Source: Flavobacteriales bacterium
Lineage (GTDB): Bacteria > Bacteroidota > Bacteroidia > NS11-12g > UBA9320
DNA: 64,000 nucleotides
Reading direction: 5' to 3'
NCBI GenBank assembly: GCA_020635355.1
Contig: JACJZW010000012.1
Location: 1-64,000, forward strand
The position numbers were made by a program, and so were the translations under genes. Below are positions 35,944-44,810 of this stretch, one piece after another. Below the pieces are notes generated by a model that saw only the letters and a list, made by a program, of their open reading frames with translations, searched no databases and was not told where the DNA came from. Within the stretch, counting starts at the first letter, position 1, and each line of letters begins with the position of its first letter.

Positions 35944-38637
35944 ATGTGGAGATTGTTGATGCTCAGCCTGATCAGCCTTTGGCTGATTGATGCTCAAGCA
36001 CAGGTCACCGTTCAATTATCCAATCTCCCAACCGGAGAGGTTCCGTCTGGGAGCTCTCACACCATCGTGGTGAATGTTAAAAATCAAAGTCCGGACACCT
36101 TGGAACTGGTCTTTGATCAAACCATTCCCAAACCGCTTCGAGCCCTGGTTTTTACTAAAAAGTTCACCGTTAATGCGGGTGAAACAAAGAATATTCTCGT
36201 CCCAGTTTCAGTTCCAAGACGGACACCAGCCGGGAACTACGATCTGACTTTTTCCATTCTGAAGGGCACTGAACTTCAGGATAAAAAGAGCACCAATTTT
36301 AACGTCCCCAAACGTATTGAATTGGACGTTGAACTCATCTCCAGACCTCCGTATGCCAGAGCAAATGATACCATTCAAGCTCGATTTCTGGTGAGCAATT
36401 CCGGAAATGATCGGGAAGTGATCTCGATGTTTAGCCGGAACTGCCTATTCCCGGGTGAAAAGGTTATTTCCATACCGCCAGATTCCAGTGTATTCGTGGA
36501 TGTATTCATGATCCCCGATGTTACGTTGATGCGAATTGATGAGAAAGCCATTGATCTTTCATGCAATATTCAGAGTGCGGATAAGGTGGTTTCAGATCAG
36601 GAAATTATTCGCATTTATCCGATAAAAACGAAGAAGCTGGATCCCTATCTCCGATATCCCATTTCCGTAAATACCAACTACATCTATCGAATTTCGAATG
36701 GGGAAACCACACTCAACACCTATCAGGTTCAGATCTCCGGAAAAGGGCCGTTGGACGTTAAGAAGCGACACAATCTAATCTTTGAATACCGAGGTCCAGG
36801 ATCTGTCCGCATTACACGTATCGGCAACTTCGCCCAGAAGTATGCACAGTATTACAACAAGCGCTTTGATGTGTTTGTAGGAGAACGCACCTTTGGTTTG
36901 AGTAACCTAACAGAGAATTTTCGCTTTGGTTCCGGAGTTCAGGTGAATGCACTTCTAGGCAAGGGAGTCAAAATCGGCACCTATTACAACAGGCCATTAC
37001 TTCAACCGGAAATTGATGGTCAAACAGCCGGCTACCTACAATATGAAACACCTAAAAAGCATCTGTACAGGGTTAACACCATTGTAAATGATCTGCACAA
37101 TTCATCATTCATTACACTCACGTCTTTCCAATCAACGTGGAGTAATTTCAATACCTGGTCGTTTTCAACCGAGTTGTCGCACAGCCAGGCCAGCACCGGC
37201 GGTGGCTTTGCCTACTCGTACTCAGGAAGTGCTGAATTCAAGCGACTGAAACTATCCAGTACCGGACTTTACGCCGATAACAACTTTAAGGGCTACTATA
37301 AAAATTCGACCTATTTAAACCTGAGCGCCGGATACAATTTGGAGAAGATCGGGTTTCAGCTTGGCGGGAATTTTAACGATGAAAACCCCAATTTAGACAC
37401 GGTGTATAGTGCTTCGCCATACTCCATCTTCTTGAACGGAGGATTGATCGGTAGGTTTACCAAAAATTGGAACCTGCAGTTATTGGGACTGTATCGGCAA
37501 AAGATAGATCGTTTAAGTACCAAGCGTTTCGATTATCAGGAACGACGGATTCGGTTTGCATCGGCTTACCGTTATGGCTTTTGGACTGCCCGAATACTTA
37601 CCGAAGGCGGAATTACTCGAAACTTGCTGGTAGCCGATACGCTCAATCAGAATGCCTTTGGTTTTGATGCTCAGATTCAATGGCGATATGCTCCATCCGT
37701 TCGATTTTCGATTGGCGGATTTGGTCAATTCCTTAGTAATACACGCTATGAGCAACAACGATTCAGGTACTTCCTGTACGGGGGAGATATTCGCTACCGC
37801 ATTCACAGAAAGGTGTCATTGGAAGCGGAGTTTCAAAATAACTACCTCGTAGAAGACCTCTACAATGACCGTAACCTGTTAAACTTCGCCCTGGATTGGC
37901 AAGCCCTTGATAATCATAAACTTCGCGCTGTAGCAAACTATGGAATACTTCATCAGCAACCCATCCGACGCGATTGGTACATGTCGGCTTCCTATGCGTT
38001 CAAAGTTGGGGTTCCACTGAAAAAAATGTTGTCCCTCGGAAGTGTTCAGGGTCAAATTCAGAACAATGGAGTTGACCGGGTAGACAAGGTGGTTTTAATT
38101 CTGGATGGTCAATTGGTTACCACGGATGAACTGGGACGATTTAAATTCAACAATGTTCGTCCGGGGCATCATCAGATCTTTATTGACAAGCGATCCATTG
38201 GAGTACGAGACATGCCGGATATTAAAATGCCCATCGAAATTGACGTTTTACCTGAACAAACAGCCAAGGTGTCTTTTGGCTTAACGCGTAGCGGATCAAT
38301 CAGTGGGAAAGTGGAAATGGTGAAGGTGCGTGTGATTCAATCGTCCAAGGAAAAAATCGTCTTACCTCGTGTGATTGTTGAAGTAAGTAACGGCGATGAA
38401 AAACACCTCACACAAACCAATGCCGAAGGTGAATTTCTCTTTGGCTCCCTGCGACCAGGAACCTGGCACATCCGCATCATCCCAACCTATTGGAAGGACA
38501 AATTCATTATAAAAATTGGTGAAGTGGATGTGGTTTTAGCAGCCGATGGAAGTGAGGAAGTAAAACTTCTGATTCAGCCCAAAGTGAGGGAAATAAAATT
38601 CCTGGATACAAAAACCATTAAAATTGGAGGAGAATGA
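35944..38637 (+). CDS. Usher-like outer-membrane beta-barrel protein
   Basis: 897 residues with a signal peptide ('RLLMLSLISLWLIDAQAQ'). An N-terminal pair of Ig/NEW3-like domains (about 20-235: 'LSNLPTGEVPSGSSHTIVVN', 'VPVSVPRRTPAGNYDLTF') leads into a long barrel of about 400 residues rich in alternating Tyr/Phe strands ('RFGSGVQVNALLGKGVKIGTY', 'AYRYGFWTARILTEGG'). Two C-terminal CarboxypepD_reg-like Ig domains end it ('LILDGQLVTTDELGRFKF', 'VIVEVSNGDEKHLTQT', 'EFLFGSLRPGTWHIRI'). That N-domain, barrel, two C-domain order is the layout of fimbrial ushers, yet I see no PF00577 signature. Starts at ATG 35944 (GTG 35941 possible). Confidence 0.68.
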   Translation: MWRLLMLSLISLWLIDAQAQVTVQLSNLPTGEVPSGSSHTIVVNVKNQSPDTLELVFDQTIPKPLRALVFTKKFTVNAGETKNILVPVSVPRRTPAGNYDLTFSILKGTELQDKKSTNFNVPKRIELDVELISRPPYARANDTIQARFLVSNSGNDREVISMFSRNCLFPGEKVISIPPDSSVFVDVFMIPDVTLMRIDEKAIDLSCNIQSADKVVSDQEIIRIYPIKTKKLDPYLRYPISVNTNYIYRISNGETTLNTYQVQISGKGPLDVKKRHNLIFEYRGPGSVRITRIGNFAQKYAQYYNKRFDVFVGERTFGLSNLTENFRFGSGVQVNALLGKGVKIGTYYNRPLLQPEIDGQTAGYLQYETPKKHLYRVNTIVNDLHNSSFITLTSFQSTWSNFNTWSFSTELSHSQASTGGGFAYSYSGSAEFKRLKLSSTGLYADNNFKGYYKNSTYLNLSAGYNLEKIGFQLGGNFNDENPNLDTVYSASPYSIFLNGGLIGRFTKNWNLQLLGLYRQKIDRLSTKRFDYQERRIRFASAYRYGFWTARILTEGGITRNLLVADTLNQNAFGFDAQIQWRYAPSVRFSIGGFGQFLSNTRYEQQRFRYFLYGGDIRYRIHRKVSLEAEFQNNYLVEDLYNDRNLLNFALDWQALDNHKLRAVANYGILHQQPIRRDWYMSASYAFKVGVPLKKMLSLGSVQGQIQNNGVDRVDKVVLILDGQLVTTDELGRFKFNNVRPGHHQIFIDKRSIGVRDMPDIKMPIEIDVLPEQTAKVSFGLTRSGSISGKVEMVKVRVIQSSKEKIVLPRVIVEVSNGDEKHLTQTNAEGEFLFGSLRPGTWHIRIIPTYWKDKFIIKIGEVDVVLAADGSEEVKLLIQPKVREIKFLDTKTIKIGGE
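38626..38632 (+). promoter_or_regulatory. Strong Shine-Dalgarno that decides the start of the second subunit
   Basis: GGAGGAG inside the last codons of the usher-like gene. It lies 4 nt before the second of two adjacent ATGs (38637), which is therefore preferred over 38634. Such a full Shine-Dalgarno is rare in this window. Confidence 0.6.
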
Positions 38638-39197
38638 TGAAGCGCAGCCTACTAATTCACGCATTGATGCTTTTCTGGATATCATCCGGATATGCGCAAC
38701 AGGATTGGGACGATGACGATCATCAATTGTCCATGACCATTCCGGAAATGTCTTTGATCAGCATCGTACCTTCCAATGAAGTGGTTAAATTGGAAATGGA
38801 GTTGCCGGAAGCCGCAGGTAGTGAGCCCAATGCCGTTACCGGAAGCAATGTCCATTCCGGTACATGGATCAATTATTCAACGTGTAAGAAGAAGCAAGGA
38901 TCGTATAAGAAATTGATGGTACAAGTCACCTCTGGTGAGATTCCTAAGGGAACTAAAATTGAGCTAACTGCCTCATCCATTTCAACTGGGAAAGGACAGC
39001 GCGGTACGCCATCAAGCACCGTAACCTTATCCAATCAACAACAGGTGTTGGTCAACAACATTGGGGGGTGTTGTTCCGGAAAAGGAAAAAATTTCGGCCA
39101 TCAGCTCACCTACAAGCTTGTGTTGGTGAATCTGGATGAGCTGGAATTTGAGAGTCCTAATACCTTCATCACGGTAACCTACACCTTATCCGACTAA
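38637..39197 (+). CDS. Second fibre subunit, homologue of 34389-34964
   Basis: About 186 residues with a signal peptide ('SLLIHALMLFWISSGYAQ'). The mature start 'DDDDHQLSMTIPEMSLISIV' matches the first subunit, as do 'GTWINYSTC', 'TSGEIPKGTKIELTASS', 'NNIGGCCSGKGKNFGHQLTY' and the C-terminal 'TFITVTYTLSD'. Here three Cys occur instead of one. Codon use is ordinary, so this is likely a minor or tip subunit. The start overlaps the last base of the usher stop, so translation is probably coupled. Confidence 0.68.
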   Translation: MKRSLLIHALMLFWISSGYAQQDWDDDDHQLSMTIPEMSLISIVPSNEVVKLEMELPEAAGSEPNAVTGSNVHSGTWINYSTCKKKQGSYKKLMVQVTSGEIPKGTKIELTASSISTGKGQRGTPSSTVTLSNQQQVLVNNIGGCCSGKGKNFGHQLTYKLVLVNLDELEFESPNTFITVTYTLSD

Positions 39198-39199
39198 CC

Positions 39200-39655
39200 A
39201 TGAGAAGTGCGATCATTTTATTTCTGTTAACTCTATCGGTTTGGGCATCCGCTCAGGAAATCCGAATTCAGGGAAGTGCTGATTTTTCATTCACCAACTC
39301 GGAACTTGAGGCTGGCGACGATTTTAGCCTGTCGGCCGAGTCAACCGAAAAAATCAATCTCGACATTAAGAAATTATCCAAAGACGCCTACTGGACGGTT
39401 CAGGTTCAAAAGAACGATATCAATTGGGATAATCAGGTGAAGATTTACGTGCGCAGAACCAGCAATGGCAACGGAAAAGGAAATGTCTGGGGTGGATGGA
39501 ATTACATTCAGATCAACAACCTCAACTCCACCTTTATTACGGGTTATGAAAAGCTCAATAACATCGACATACAGTACAAACTGGAAGGTATAGATGTGAC
39601 CCTGGAGGCGGGGACGTATTACGCCGATATCGTTTATACCCTGTACGAGAACTAG
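39200..39655 (+). CDS. Third small secreted subunit
   Basis: 151 residues with a signal peptide ('RSAIILFLLTLSVWASAQ'). The mature protein is beta-rich ('EIRIQGSADFSFTNSELEAG', 'DAYWTVQVQKNDINWDN') and ends 'EAGTYYADIVYTLYEN'. The terminal '(I/V)xYT(I/L)' strand is shared with the two larger subunits, while the N-terminal part is unrelated to them. The start is 2 nt after the preceding stop. It could be a capping, anchor or adaptor subunit; nothing in the sequence proves this. Confidence 0.65.
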   Translation: MRSAIILFLLTLSVWASAQEIRIQGSADFSFTNSELEAGDDFSLSAESTEKINLDIKKLSKDAYWTVQVQKNDINWDNQVKIYVRRTSNGNGKGNVWGGWNYIQINNLNSTFITGYEKLNNIDIQYKLEGIDVTLEAGTYYADIVYTLYEN

Positions 39656-39688
39656 TAATCTACGTCAGGTGGGGTGTGATATGCCGAC

Positions 39689-39696
39689 TATCTTTG
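39689..39696 (+). promoter_or_regulatory. TAnnTTTG -7 box, 4 nt before metH start
   Basis: TATCTTTG, then cggc and the ATG at 39701. It fits the leaderless pattern; no good -33 TTG at 17-20 nt is seen. Confidence 0.5.
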
Positions 39697-39700
39697 CGGC

Positions 39701-40714
39701 ATGCAAAAGAATCATTTGCTTGAACAGTTAATCAGCGAGCGTATCCTGATTCTGGATGGTGCCATGGGTACCATGATCCAAACCTACAAATTGTCTGAGG
39801 AGGATTATCGCGGAGATGCTTATCGTGATTATCAGCATTCACTTAAGGGAAACAACGATTTGTTGTCCATTACGCAGCCCGGTATTATTCTCGAGATTCA
39901 CCGTAAGTTTTTGGAGGCTGGCGCCGATATCATCGAGACGAATACCTTCAATTCAACCTCCATTTCCATGGCCGATTACCACATGGAGTCGGAAGTGCGT
40001 AAAATCAACCTGGCTGCGGCGAAACTGGCTCGTCAGGCAGCCGATGAGTACACACAGCGCACACCGGACAAACCGCGCTTTGTGGCGGGTTCCATTGGAC
40101 CCACCAATAAAACAGCGTCCATCTCACCCGATGTAAATAATCCGGGGTTTCGCGGGGTCACTTTTGATGAACTTGTAATGGCGTATTCCGAGCAGATCCA
40201 GGCGTTGGCTGATGGCGGGGTCGACATTATGCTGGTAGAAACAGTCTTTGATACCCTCAATTGCAAGGCCGCACTGTATGCCTTAATGGAGTTTAATGAT
40301 CAGCGTGATCAGCCCTTCCCTATTATGATTAGTGGGACCATTACAGACGCCAGCGGACGCACCTTGTCCGGCCAAACTCTCGAAGCATTCTGGAATTCAG
40401 TTTCTCATGCCCAACCGCTAAGTGTTGGATTGAACTGTGCCCTGGGGGCGGATCAACTTCGTCCGTATGTGGAAGAACTTTCTGACAAAGCCTGGTGTTA
40501 TGTAAGCGCACATCCCAATGCCGGGTTACCAAATGAGATGGGTGAGTACGACCAATCACCCGACCAAATGGCGTCCATCATTGGTGAATATGCACAGCGA
40601 GGCTTTGTAAATATCGTTGGTGGCTGCTGTGGCACCACTCCGGAACACATTGCCGCGATTGCTAAAATGGTAGAAAACATTCCGGTTCGGAAATTACCCG
40701 AACTGATCGATTAG
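39701..40714 (+). CDS. metH: Methionine synthase, homocysteine-binding half (split MetH)
   Basis: 337 residues, only the N-terminal homocysteine S-methyltransferase module of MetH. The start 'ILILDGAMGTMIQTYKL' and the zinc ligands in 'GLNCALGADQLRPY' and 'GGCCGTTPEHIAAIA' are present. The pterin-binding, cobalamin-binding and activation domains are absent, and the protein ends naturally with a stop after the barrel. Bacteroidota commonly encode MetH as two proteins, usually adjacent; here the next gene is bshA, so the second half must lie elsewhere. It methylates homocysteine with methyl-cobalamin from that partner. Confidence 0.9.
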   Translation: MQKNHLLEQLISERILILDGAMGTMIQTYKLSEEDYRGDAYRDYQHSLKGNNDLLSITQPGIILEIHRKFLEAGADIIETNTFNSTSISMADYHMESEVRKINLAAAKLARQAADEYTQRTPDKPRFVAGSIGPTNKTASISPDVNNPGFRGVTFDELVMAYSEQIQALADGGVDIMLVETVFDTLNCKAALYALMEFNDQRDQPFPIMISGTITDASGRTLSGQTLEAFWNSVSHAQPLSVGLNCALGADQLRPYVEELSDKAWCYVSAHPNAGLPNEMGEYDQSPDQMASIIGEYAQRGFVNIVGGCCGTTPEHIAAIAKMVENIPVRKLPELID

Positions 40715-40725
40715 AAAGATAGACG

Positions 40726-41859
40726 ATGAAGATAGGGATCGTGTGTTACCCAACCTATGGTGGGAGCGGTGTTGTGGCAACCGAGTTGGGGAAGTTTTTT
40801 GGAACTCAGGGGCATGAGGTGCACTTTATATCCTATGATCAACCGGCTCGATTAGACTTTTTCAATGAGCGGCTCTATTACCACGAAGTCAGTGTTTCAG
40901 ATTATCCGCTGTTTCGCTATCCACCCTACGAGATTGCACTCTCCAGTAAAATTGTTGACACGGTAATAAATGCCGGTCTCGACGTTTTGCACGTTCACTA
41001 TGCCATTCCCCATGCCGCTGCCGCGGTCATGGCTAAATACATTCTCAAGGAACGCGGGATCAACATTCCCATCATTACCACCTTGCACGGTACGGATATC
41101 ACCCTGGTTGGGCGCGATGCCACCTACGGTCCGGTGATTACCTATTCACTGAATCAATCGGATGGCATTACGGCTGTTTCACAAAGTTTGAAGAATGATA
41201 CACTCGAACTCTTTCCCATTCACAACGAGATTGAAGTGATCCCCAACTTTGTGGACATGACGCGCTTTTCAAAGAAGCCCAGGGAGCATTTTAAACGGGC
41301 TATCGCTCCGAATGGAGAACGCGTGATAGTCCACACATCCAACTTCAGAAAGGTGAAGCGTGTGGATGATGTGATTGAAGTATTCCGGTTAATCAACAAA
41401 CAAATCCCATCACGGCTACTGATGATTGGCGATGGACCCGAACGCATTCGGGTGGAACGGGAATGCCGCGAATGCGATATGTGTGATCAGATTTCCTTCC
41501 TCGGAAAACAAGACGCCGTTGAGGAGCTGTTATCGGTAAGTGATTTGTTCATCATGCCATCAGAGACCGAAAGTTTTGGGTTGGCGGCACTGGAAGCAAT
41601 GGCCTGCCAGGTGCCGGTGATTTCAACCAACACCGGAGGGCTACCGGAAGTGAATATCCACGGTAAAACAGGGTTTACCTGTGCCGTTGGCGACATTCAG
41701 TCTATGGCTAAATACGGTATTGAGATTCTGGAATCTGATGAACAATTGAATCAATTCAAGCAGGCCGCATTGGAGCATGCCATGACATTTGATATCAATA
41801 CCGTTGGTCCCCTCTACATGACTTATTATGAGCAGATTCTTCAATCTGTGAACGCCTGA
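40726..41859 (+). CDS. bshA: N-acetyl-alpha-D-glucosaminyl L-malate synthase BshA
   Basis: 377 residues, GT-B glycosyltransferase family 4. It joins UDP-GlcNAc and L-malate in the first step of bacillithiol synthesis. The N-terminus 'GIVCYPTYGGSGVVATELG' and the 'HVHYAIPHAAAA' and 'GDGPERIRVE' blocks are those of BshA, with the acceptor-site 'PSETESFGLAALEAMACQ' near residue 290. Its presence predicts bacillithiol as a low-molecular-weight thiol here; the other bsh genes are not in the window. Confidence 0.95.
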   Translation: MKIGIVCYPTYGGSGVVATELGKFFGTQGHEVHFISYDQPARLDFFNERLYYHEVSVSDYPLFRYPPYEIALSSKIVDTVINAGLDVLHVHYAIPHAAAAVMAKYILKERGINIPIITTLHGTDITLVGRDATYGPVITYSLNQSDGITAVSQSLKNDTLELFPIHNEIEVIPNFVDMTRFSKKPREHFKRAIAPNGERVIVHTSNFRKVKRVDDVIEVFRLINKQIPSRLLMIGDGPERIRVERECRECDMCDQISFLGKQDAVEELLSVSDLFIMPSETESFGLAALEAMACQVPVISTNTGGLPEVNIHGKTGFTCAVGDIQSMAKYGIEILESDEQLNQFKQAALEHAMTFDINTVGPLYMTYYEQILQSVNA

Positions 41860-41872
41860 TTCACTCTTCTTC

Positions 41873-41880
41873 TAAATTTG
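41873..41880 (+). promoter_or_regulatory. TAnnTTTG -7 box, 5 nt before DUF4271 start
   Basis: TAAATTTG, then cggag and the ATG at 41886. It fits the leaderless pattern. Confidence 0.5.
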
Positions 41881-41885
41881 CGGAG

Positions 41886-42662
41886 ATGAGATTGTTCTCC
41901 CGCATTGTATTGATCATGGTGTTGCTGGCAGCCGTTGGTGTCCCTTTGGCTCAGTGTGCCGTCCAAGCCGATGCGGCATCTTCGGATAGTTGGGAAATTT
42001 TAAGACCGGATCGGCAACGATGGTGGATGTTCTTGTTTGCTGTGTTGGTCTTTTCCTTCATTGGCTTGCTTCGAAACCTGAATTCACAGCGTCATCAGTT
42101 TACTTTCTTTAGTTACGTGGTAAGTCCAAAAACGGAGAATGAACTGCTGGAGGATAATTATCAGATCGATATTTTTCAAATCATTCAAATCGGAATATCC
42201 TGCTTAATCATTGGCTGGTTCATTTCATTGTTCAATCCATTTGACCTGAATTTTACAATGGTTGGCGAGTTTGGGAAATTCCTGTTGATCATCCTTCTGG
42301 TTGCTCTGGTCTATTCATTCAAGTATTTCGTTCACTTTATCATTGGAATCATTCTTCAAAGTGACCGGTTGTCGAAGTTGATGGTTTTCAGTCAAAGCAA
42401 CATGATGTATGCGGTTGGGCTGATTTTGTTCCCGTTGATTTTGATCCTGGCCTTCGCCCGCGAACCTGAGCTTCAACACATCTTGAAAATGACCTGTTTC
42501 GGGGTGATTGGAGTCATGTTAATCATGCGGTTTATCAAGACTTTTCGCATCTATCTCCACCTCTTTCCGTATCGGAGGGTTTACATATTTATATATCTTT
42601 GCGCCCTTGAAATACTACCCCTGTTGGTTATGTTGACCTACATCAACTGGGAGTGGATTTGA
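41886..42662 (+). CDS. DUF4271-domain membrane protein
   Basis: 258 residues with a signal-like N-terminus and six to eight hydrophobic helices ('RWWMFLFAVLVFSFIGLLRN', 'FGKFLLIILLVALVYSF', 'VYIFIYLCALEILPLLVML'). DUF4271 is a Bacteroidota inner-membrane family almost always found directly upstream of hemD, as here (14-nt gap). A link to tetrapyrrole metabolism is inferred from that conserved pairing only. Confidence 0.85.
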   Translation: MRLFSRIVLIMVLLAAVGVPLAQCAVQADAASSDSWEILRPDRQRWWMFLFAVLVFSFIGLLRNLNSQRHQFTFFSYVVSPKTENELLEDNYQIDIFQIIQIGISCLIIGWFISLFNPFDLNFTMVGEFGKFLLIILLVALVYSFKYFVHFIIGIILQSDRLSKLMVFSQSNMMYAVGLILFPLILILAFAREPELQHILKMTCFGVIGVMLIMRFIKTFRIYLHLFPYRRVYIFIYLCALEILPLLVMLTYINWEWI

Positions 42663-42676
42663 ACTGACGAGAGAAA

Positions 42677-43420
42677 TTGAAAGTTAAAAGCATCTTAGTG
42701 TCCCAGCCGGACCCTGGAGATAAAAAAACTCCATACCATGCCCTGGCTGATCGCTTTAAACTGAAGTTGGATTTTCGACCTTTTATTCAGGTCGATCAGG
42801 TGCCTGCTCGCGAATTGCGCAAGCAGCGGTTGGATATTCTGGATCATACAGCAGTTATTCTTACATCCAGAAATGCGGTAGATAATTTCTTTCGGATTGC
42901 CGAAGAGATGAAGGTGGAACTGCCCGCTACCATGAAGTATTTCTGTATGAACGAAGGCGTTTCGCTTTATACCCAGAAATACACGGTACTTCGGAAGCGA
43001 AAAATGTTTTTTGGTAAGGGGCGGATCCCGGAATTCCTAACCCTGGTTAAGAATCACGCCAAGGAGAAATTCCTGTTCCCGTGTTCCAACATCCGTGCGG
43101 ATGTAATTCCCGACTTTCTGGAGGAGCACAAGATCAAGTATACGGAGGCCATTATGTACAAAACGGTTAACGCGGATTTGAGCGATTTGGCCGATGTGTA
43201 CTACGACATTATCTGTTTCTTTAGTCCGGCGGATATCAAGAGTTTGTTCGACAACTTCCCGGACTTTGTGCAAAACAACACACGGCTTGCAGGATGGGGA
43301 AAGACCACCCATCAGGCCATTGAAGAGGCTGGTTTAACTAACAATATTCCCGCTCCGTCACCCGATGCACCAAGTATGGTAGCAGCATTGGAAAACTACA
43401 TTCTTCAGGTAAACGCCTGA
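42677..43420 (+). CDS. hemD: Uroporphyrinogen-III synthase
   Basis: 247 residues. It closes and inverts ring D of hydroxymethylbilane to give uroporphyrinogen III for haem and cobalamin synthesis. The fold is two alpha/beta lobes with 'ILTSRNAVDNFF' in the first and 'DIICFFSPADIKSLF' in the second, blocks that match the HemD family. The start is a TTG at 42677, with no better in-frame ATG before the first conserved strand. The 3' end overlaps the convergent methyltransferase gene by 16 bp. Confidence 0.92.
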   Translation: MKVKSILVSQPDPGDKKTPYHALADRFKLKLDFRPFIQVDQVPARELRKQRLDILDHTAVILTSRNAVDNFFRIAEEMKVELPATMKYFCMNEGVSLYTQKYTVLRKRKMFFGKGRIPEFLTLVKNHAKEKFLFPCSNIRADVIPDFLEEHKIKYTEAIMYKTVNADLSDLADVYYDIICFFSPADIKSLFDNFPDFVQNNTRLAGWGKTTHQAIEEAGLTNNIPAPSPDAPSMVAALENYILQVNA

Positions 43421-44622
43421 TCTGAAGTCCGCATTCTGCGTAACAATAGACATCTCGTAACCCGATCCCAGTTGGTGTAGAAGTACAGGTGATACTGTCC
43501 ACCATCTTTGATGCCCAACCGTTTGCGAATGGTTTGAACGGATTCGGGGAAATCGCGTTTGGTGATCATGACCTCATGAATGCCTCTGGTTGACAACGCC
43601 TTCCGAATTCCCTTCCAATTCACGTCAAGTTGATCCACTACCTCGAACCATTTGCCCGGGGAATTGAGAACAACATCATTAGCCGTATATAGGAAACTGT
43701 GTTTGCCCAGTTTTAAAAGGGAATGACGTTGTGCATACTCATCTGCCAACCCCGCTTTAATCAAAGCCGACCCCGGTTCAAAGACGAGGTGCTGATCAAC
43801 ACAATGAGCCGGTAGTGGAGGCTCTTTCCTGCCTGACGATGAAAACACCTGCTCGCCTGAAGGATCCAAATTCACCGCTGTAATACCATTGGGTAAAGCT
43901 GAGGTTCCAACAACGGCCATAATCTCCTTTACTTCATTCAACTCGCTGATCACCGCCAAAGAAGTTAACAGAGGGATTTGTCGGCGCAGTTCCGTGAGAT
44001 CCACCATCGGACTTAATTTCAGAGCCAGCGTTTGGGACTTTGACGTAAGTTCATCCAAACGGCTAAGTACATTGGGTTCGCAATCGGCTAATCCATGTAC
44101 CCGCTGCGATCCGGGTCGGCGATCCGGATCAATGAAGATCAGGTCTACTTCGCGGTTTAAAGATGTCAGTGCATCGTCAAATGTTGAGTGAAGGATAAGG
44201 TGATTGGTGCGGCCCAAACGAGTGGAATTGAATCGAAGAAGTTCAACCAGTTCCGGGTTTACCTCAACCGAGTAAACGGATTCAAATTGATGCGAGAGAA
44301 AGGTGCCGTCAACACCCAGACCGGCGGTCATATCCCAGGCTTCTTTGCCGTGAAATAAAGAGGATCGGTACTCGGCAACCCGCTGAGAACTGCATTGTTC
44401 ATAGGCGCGCTGCGTTAGGGCGCATCGGGCATCTACCCATCGAGGTATTTTGCGTTGAGCTTTCTGATAGATGGATAGTATCGAAATGGCGGTTGGAAGG
44501 TCGAGGTCAAACCGATTTCTCAATCGTAGGGCCATCTCATCCAATCTCAGGTGAGTACCGGCATCGATAAATTCCACCCATTGCGGGTGTTCGAGGGTGA
44601 GGATTATTTTATTTCTTTGCAC
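43405..44622 (-). CDS. THUMP-like/PG_1098-family class I SAM methyltransferase
   Basis: 405 residues. A helical N-terminal domain is followed by a Rossmann SAM-binding motif 'AWDMTAGLGVDGTFLS' and 'VYSVEVNPEL', the catalytic-like 'LIFIDPDRRPG', then a THUMP-like C-terminal domain. This is the architecture of the PG_1098 family from Porphyromonas, thought to methylate RNA but of unknown target. The start is GTG at 44622. Confidence 0.88.
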   Translation of the reverse strand: MQRNKIILTLEHPQWVEFIDAGTHLRLDEMALRLRNRFDLDLPTAISILSIYQKAQRKIPRWVDARCALTQRAYEQCSSQRVAEYRSSLFHGKEAWDMTAGLGVDGTFLSHQFESVYSVEVNPELVELLRFNSTRLGRTNHLILHSTFDDALTSLNREVDLIFIDPDRRPGSQRVHGLADCEPNVLSRLDELTSKSQTLALKLSPMVDLTELRRQIPLLTSLAVISELNEVKEIMAVVGTSALPNGITAVNLDPSGEQVFSSSGRKEPPLPAHCVDQHLVFEPGSALIKAGLADEYAQRHSLLKLGKHSFLYTANDVVLNSPGKWFEVVDQLDVNWKGIRKALSTRGIHEVMITKRDFPESVQTIRKRLGIKDGGQYHLYFYTNWDRVTRCLLLRRMRTSDQAFT

Positions 44623-44678
44623 TAACCAAAAAAGGTGAACCGTTGTACTTCAAAGGTGTTCACTAAAAAAGGAAAATT

Positions 44679-44798
44679 ATGAAAAAGGTCATTGGCATTG
44701 TATTGATTGGATTCTTCGTTGTGGCATTGCTCTCTTCGTGCGGTTCCAGACGGAAAGACGGATGCCCAAACAACTTCAGCATCACGCTGAGTCTATAA
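44679..44798 (+). CDS. 39-residue lipoprotein
   Basis: Too short for most gene finders. Signal sequence 'KKVIGIVLIGFFVVALLSSC' gives a lipobox LSSC at Cys21; the mature part is only 19 residues ('CGSRRKDGCPNNFSITLSL'), with a second Cys. A 'ggaaaatt' stretch precedes the ATG. Small lipoproteins carrying an S-C-G-S-x-(R/K) ... G-C-P motif recur in Bacteroidota, which supports it. Function unknown. Confidence 0.65.
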   Translation: MKKVIGIVLIGFFVVALLSSCGSRRKDGCPNNFSITLSL

Positions 44799-44810
44799 GA
44801 ACCAGCCAAA

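Noticed and set aside
42594..42601. TATCTTTG as promoter for hemD
   Set aside because: It matches the -7 box but lies 75 nt inside the end of the DUF4271 gene, and hemD is already served by the same transcript.
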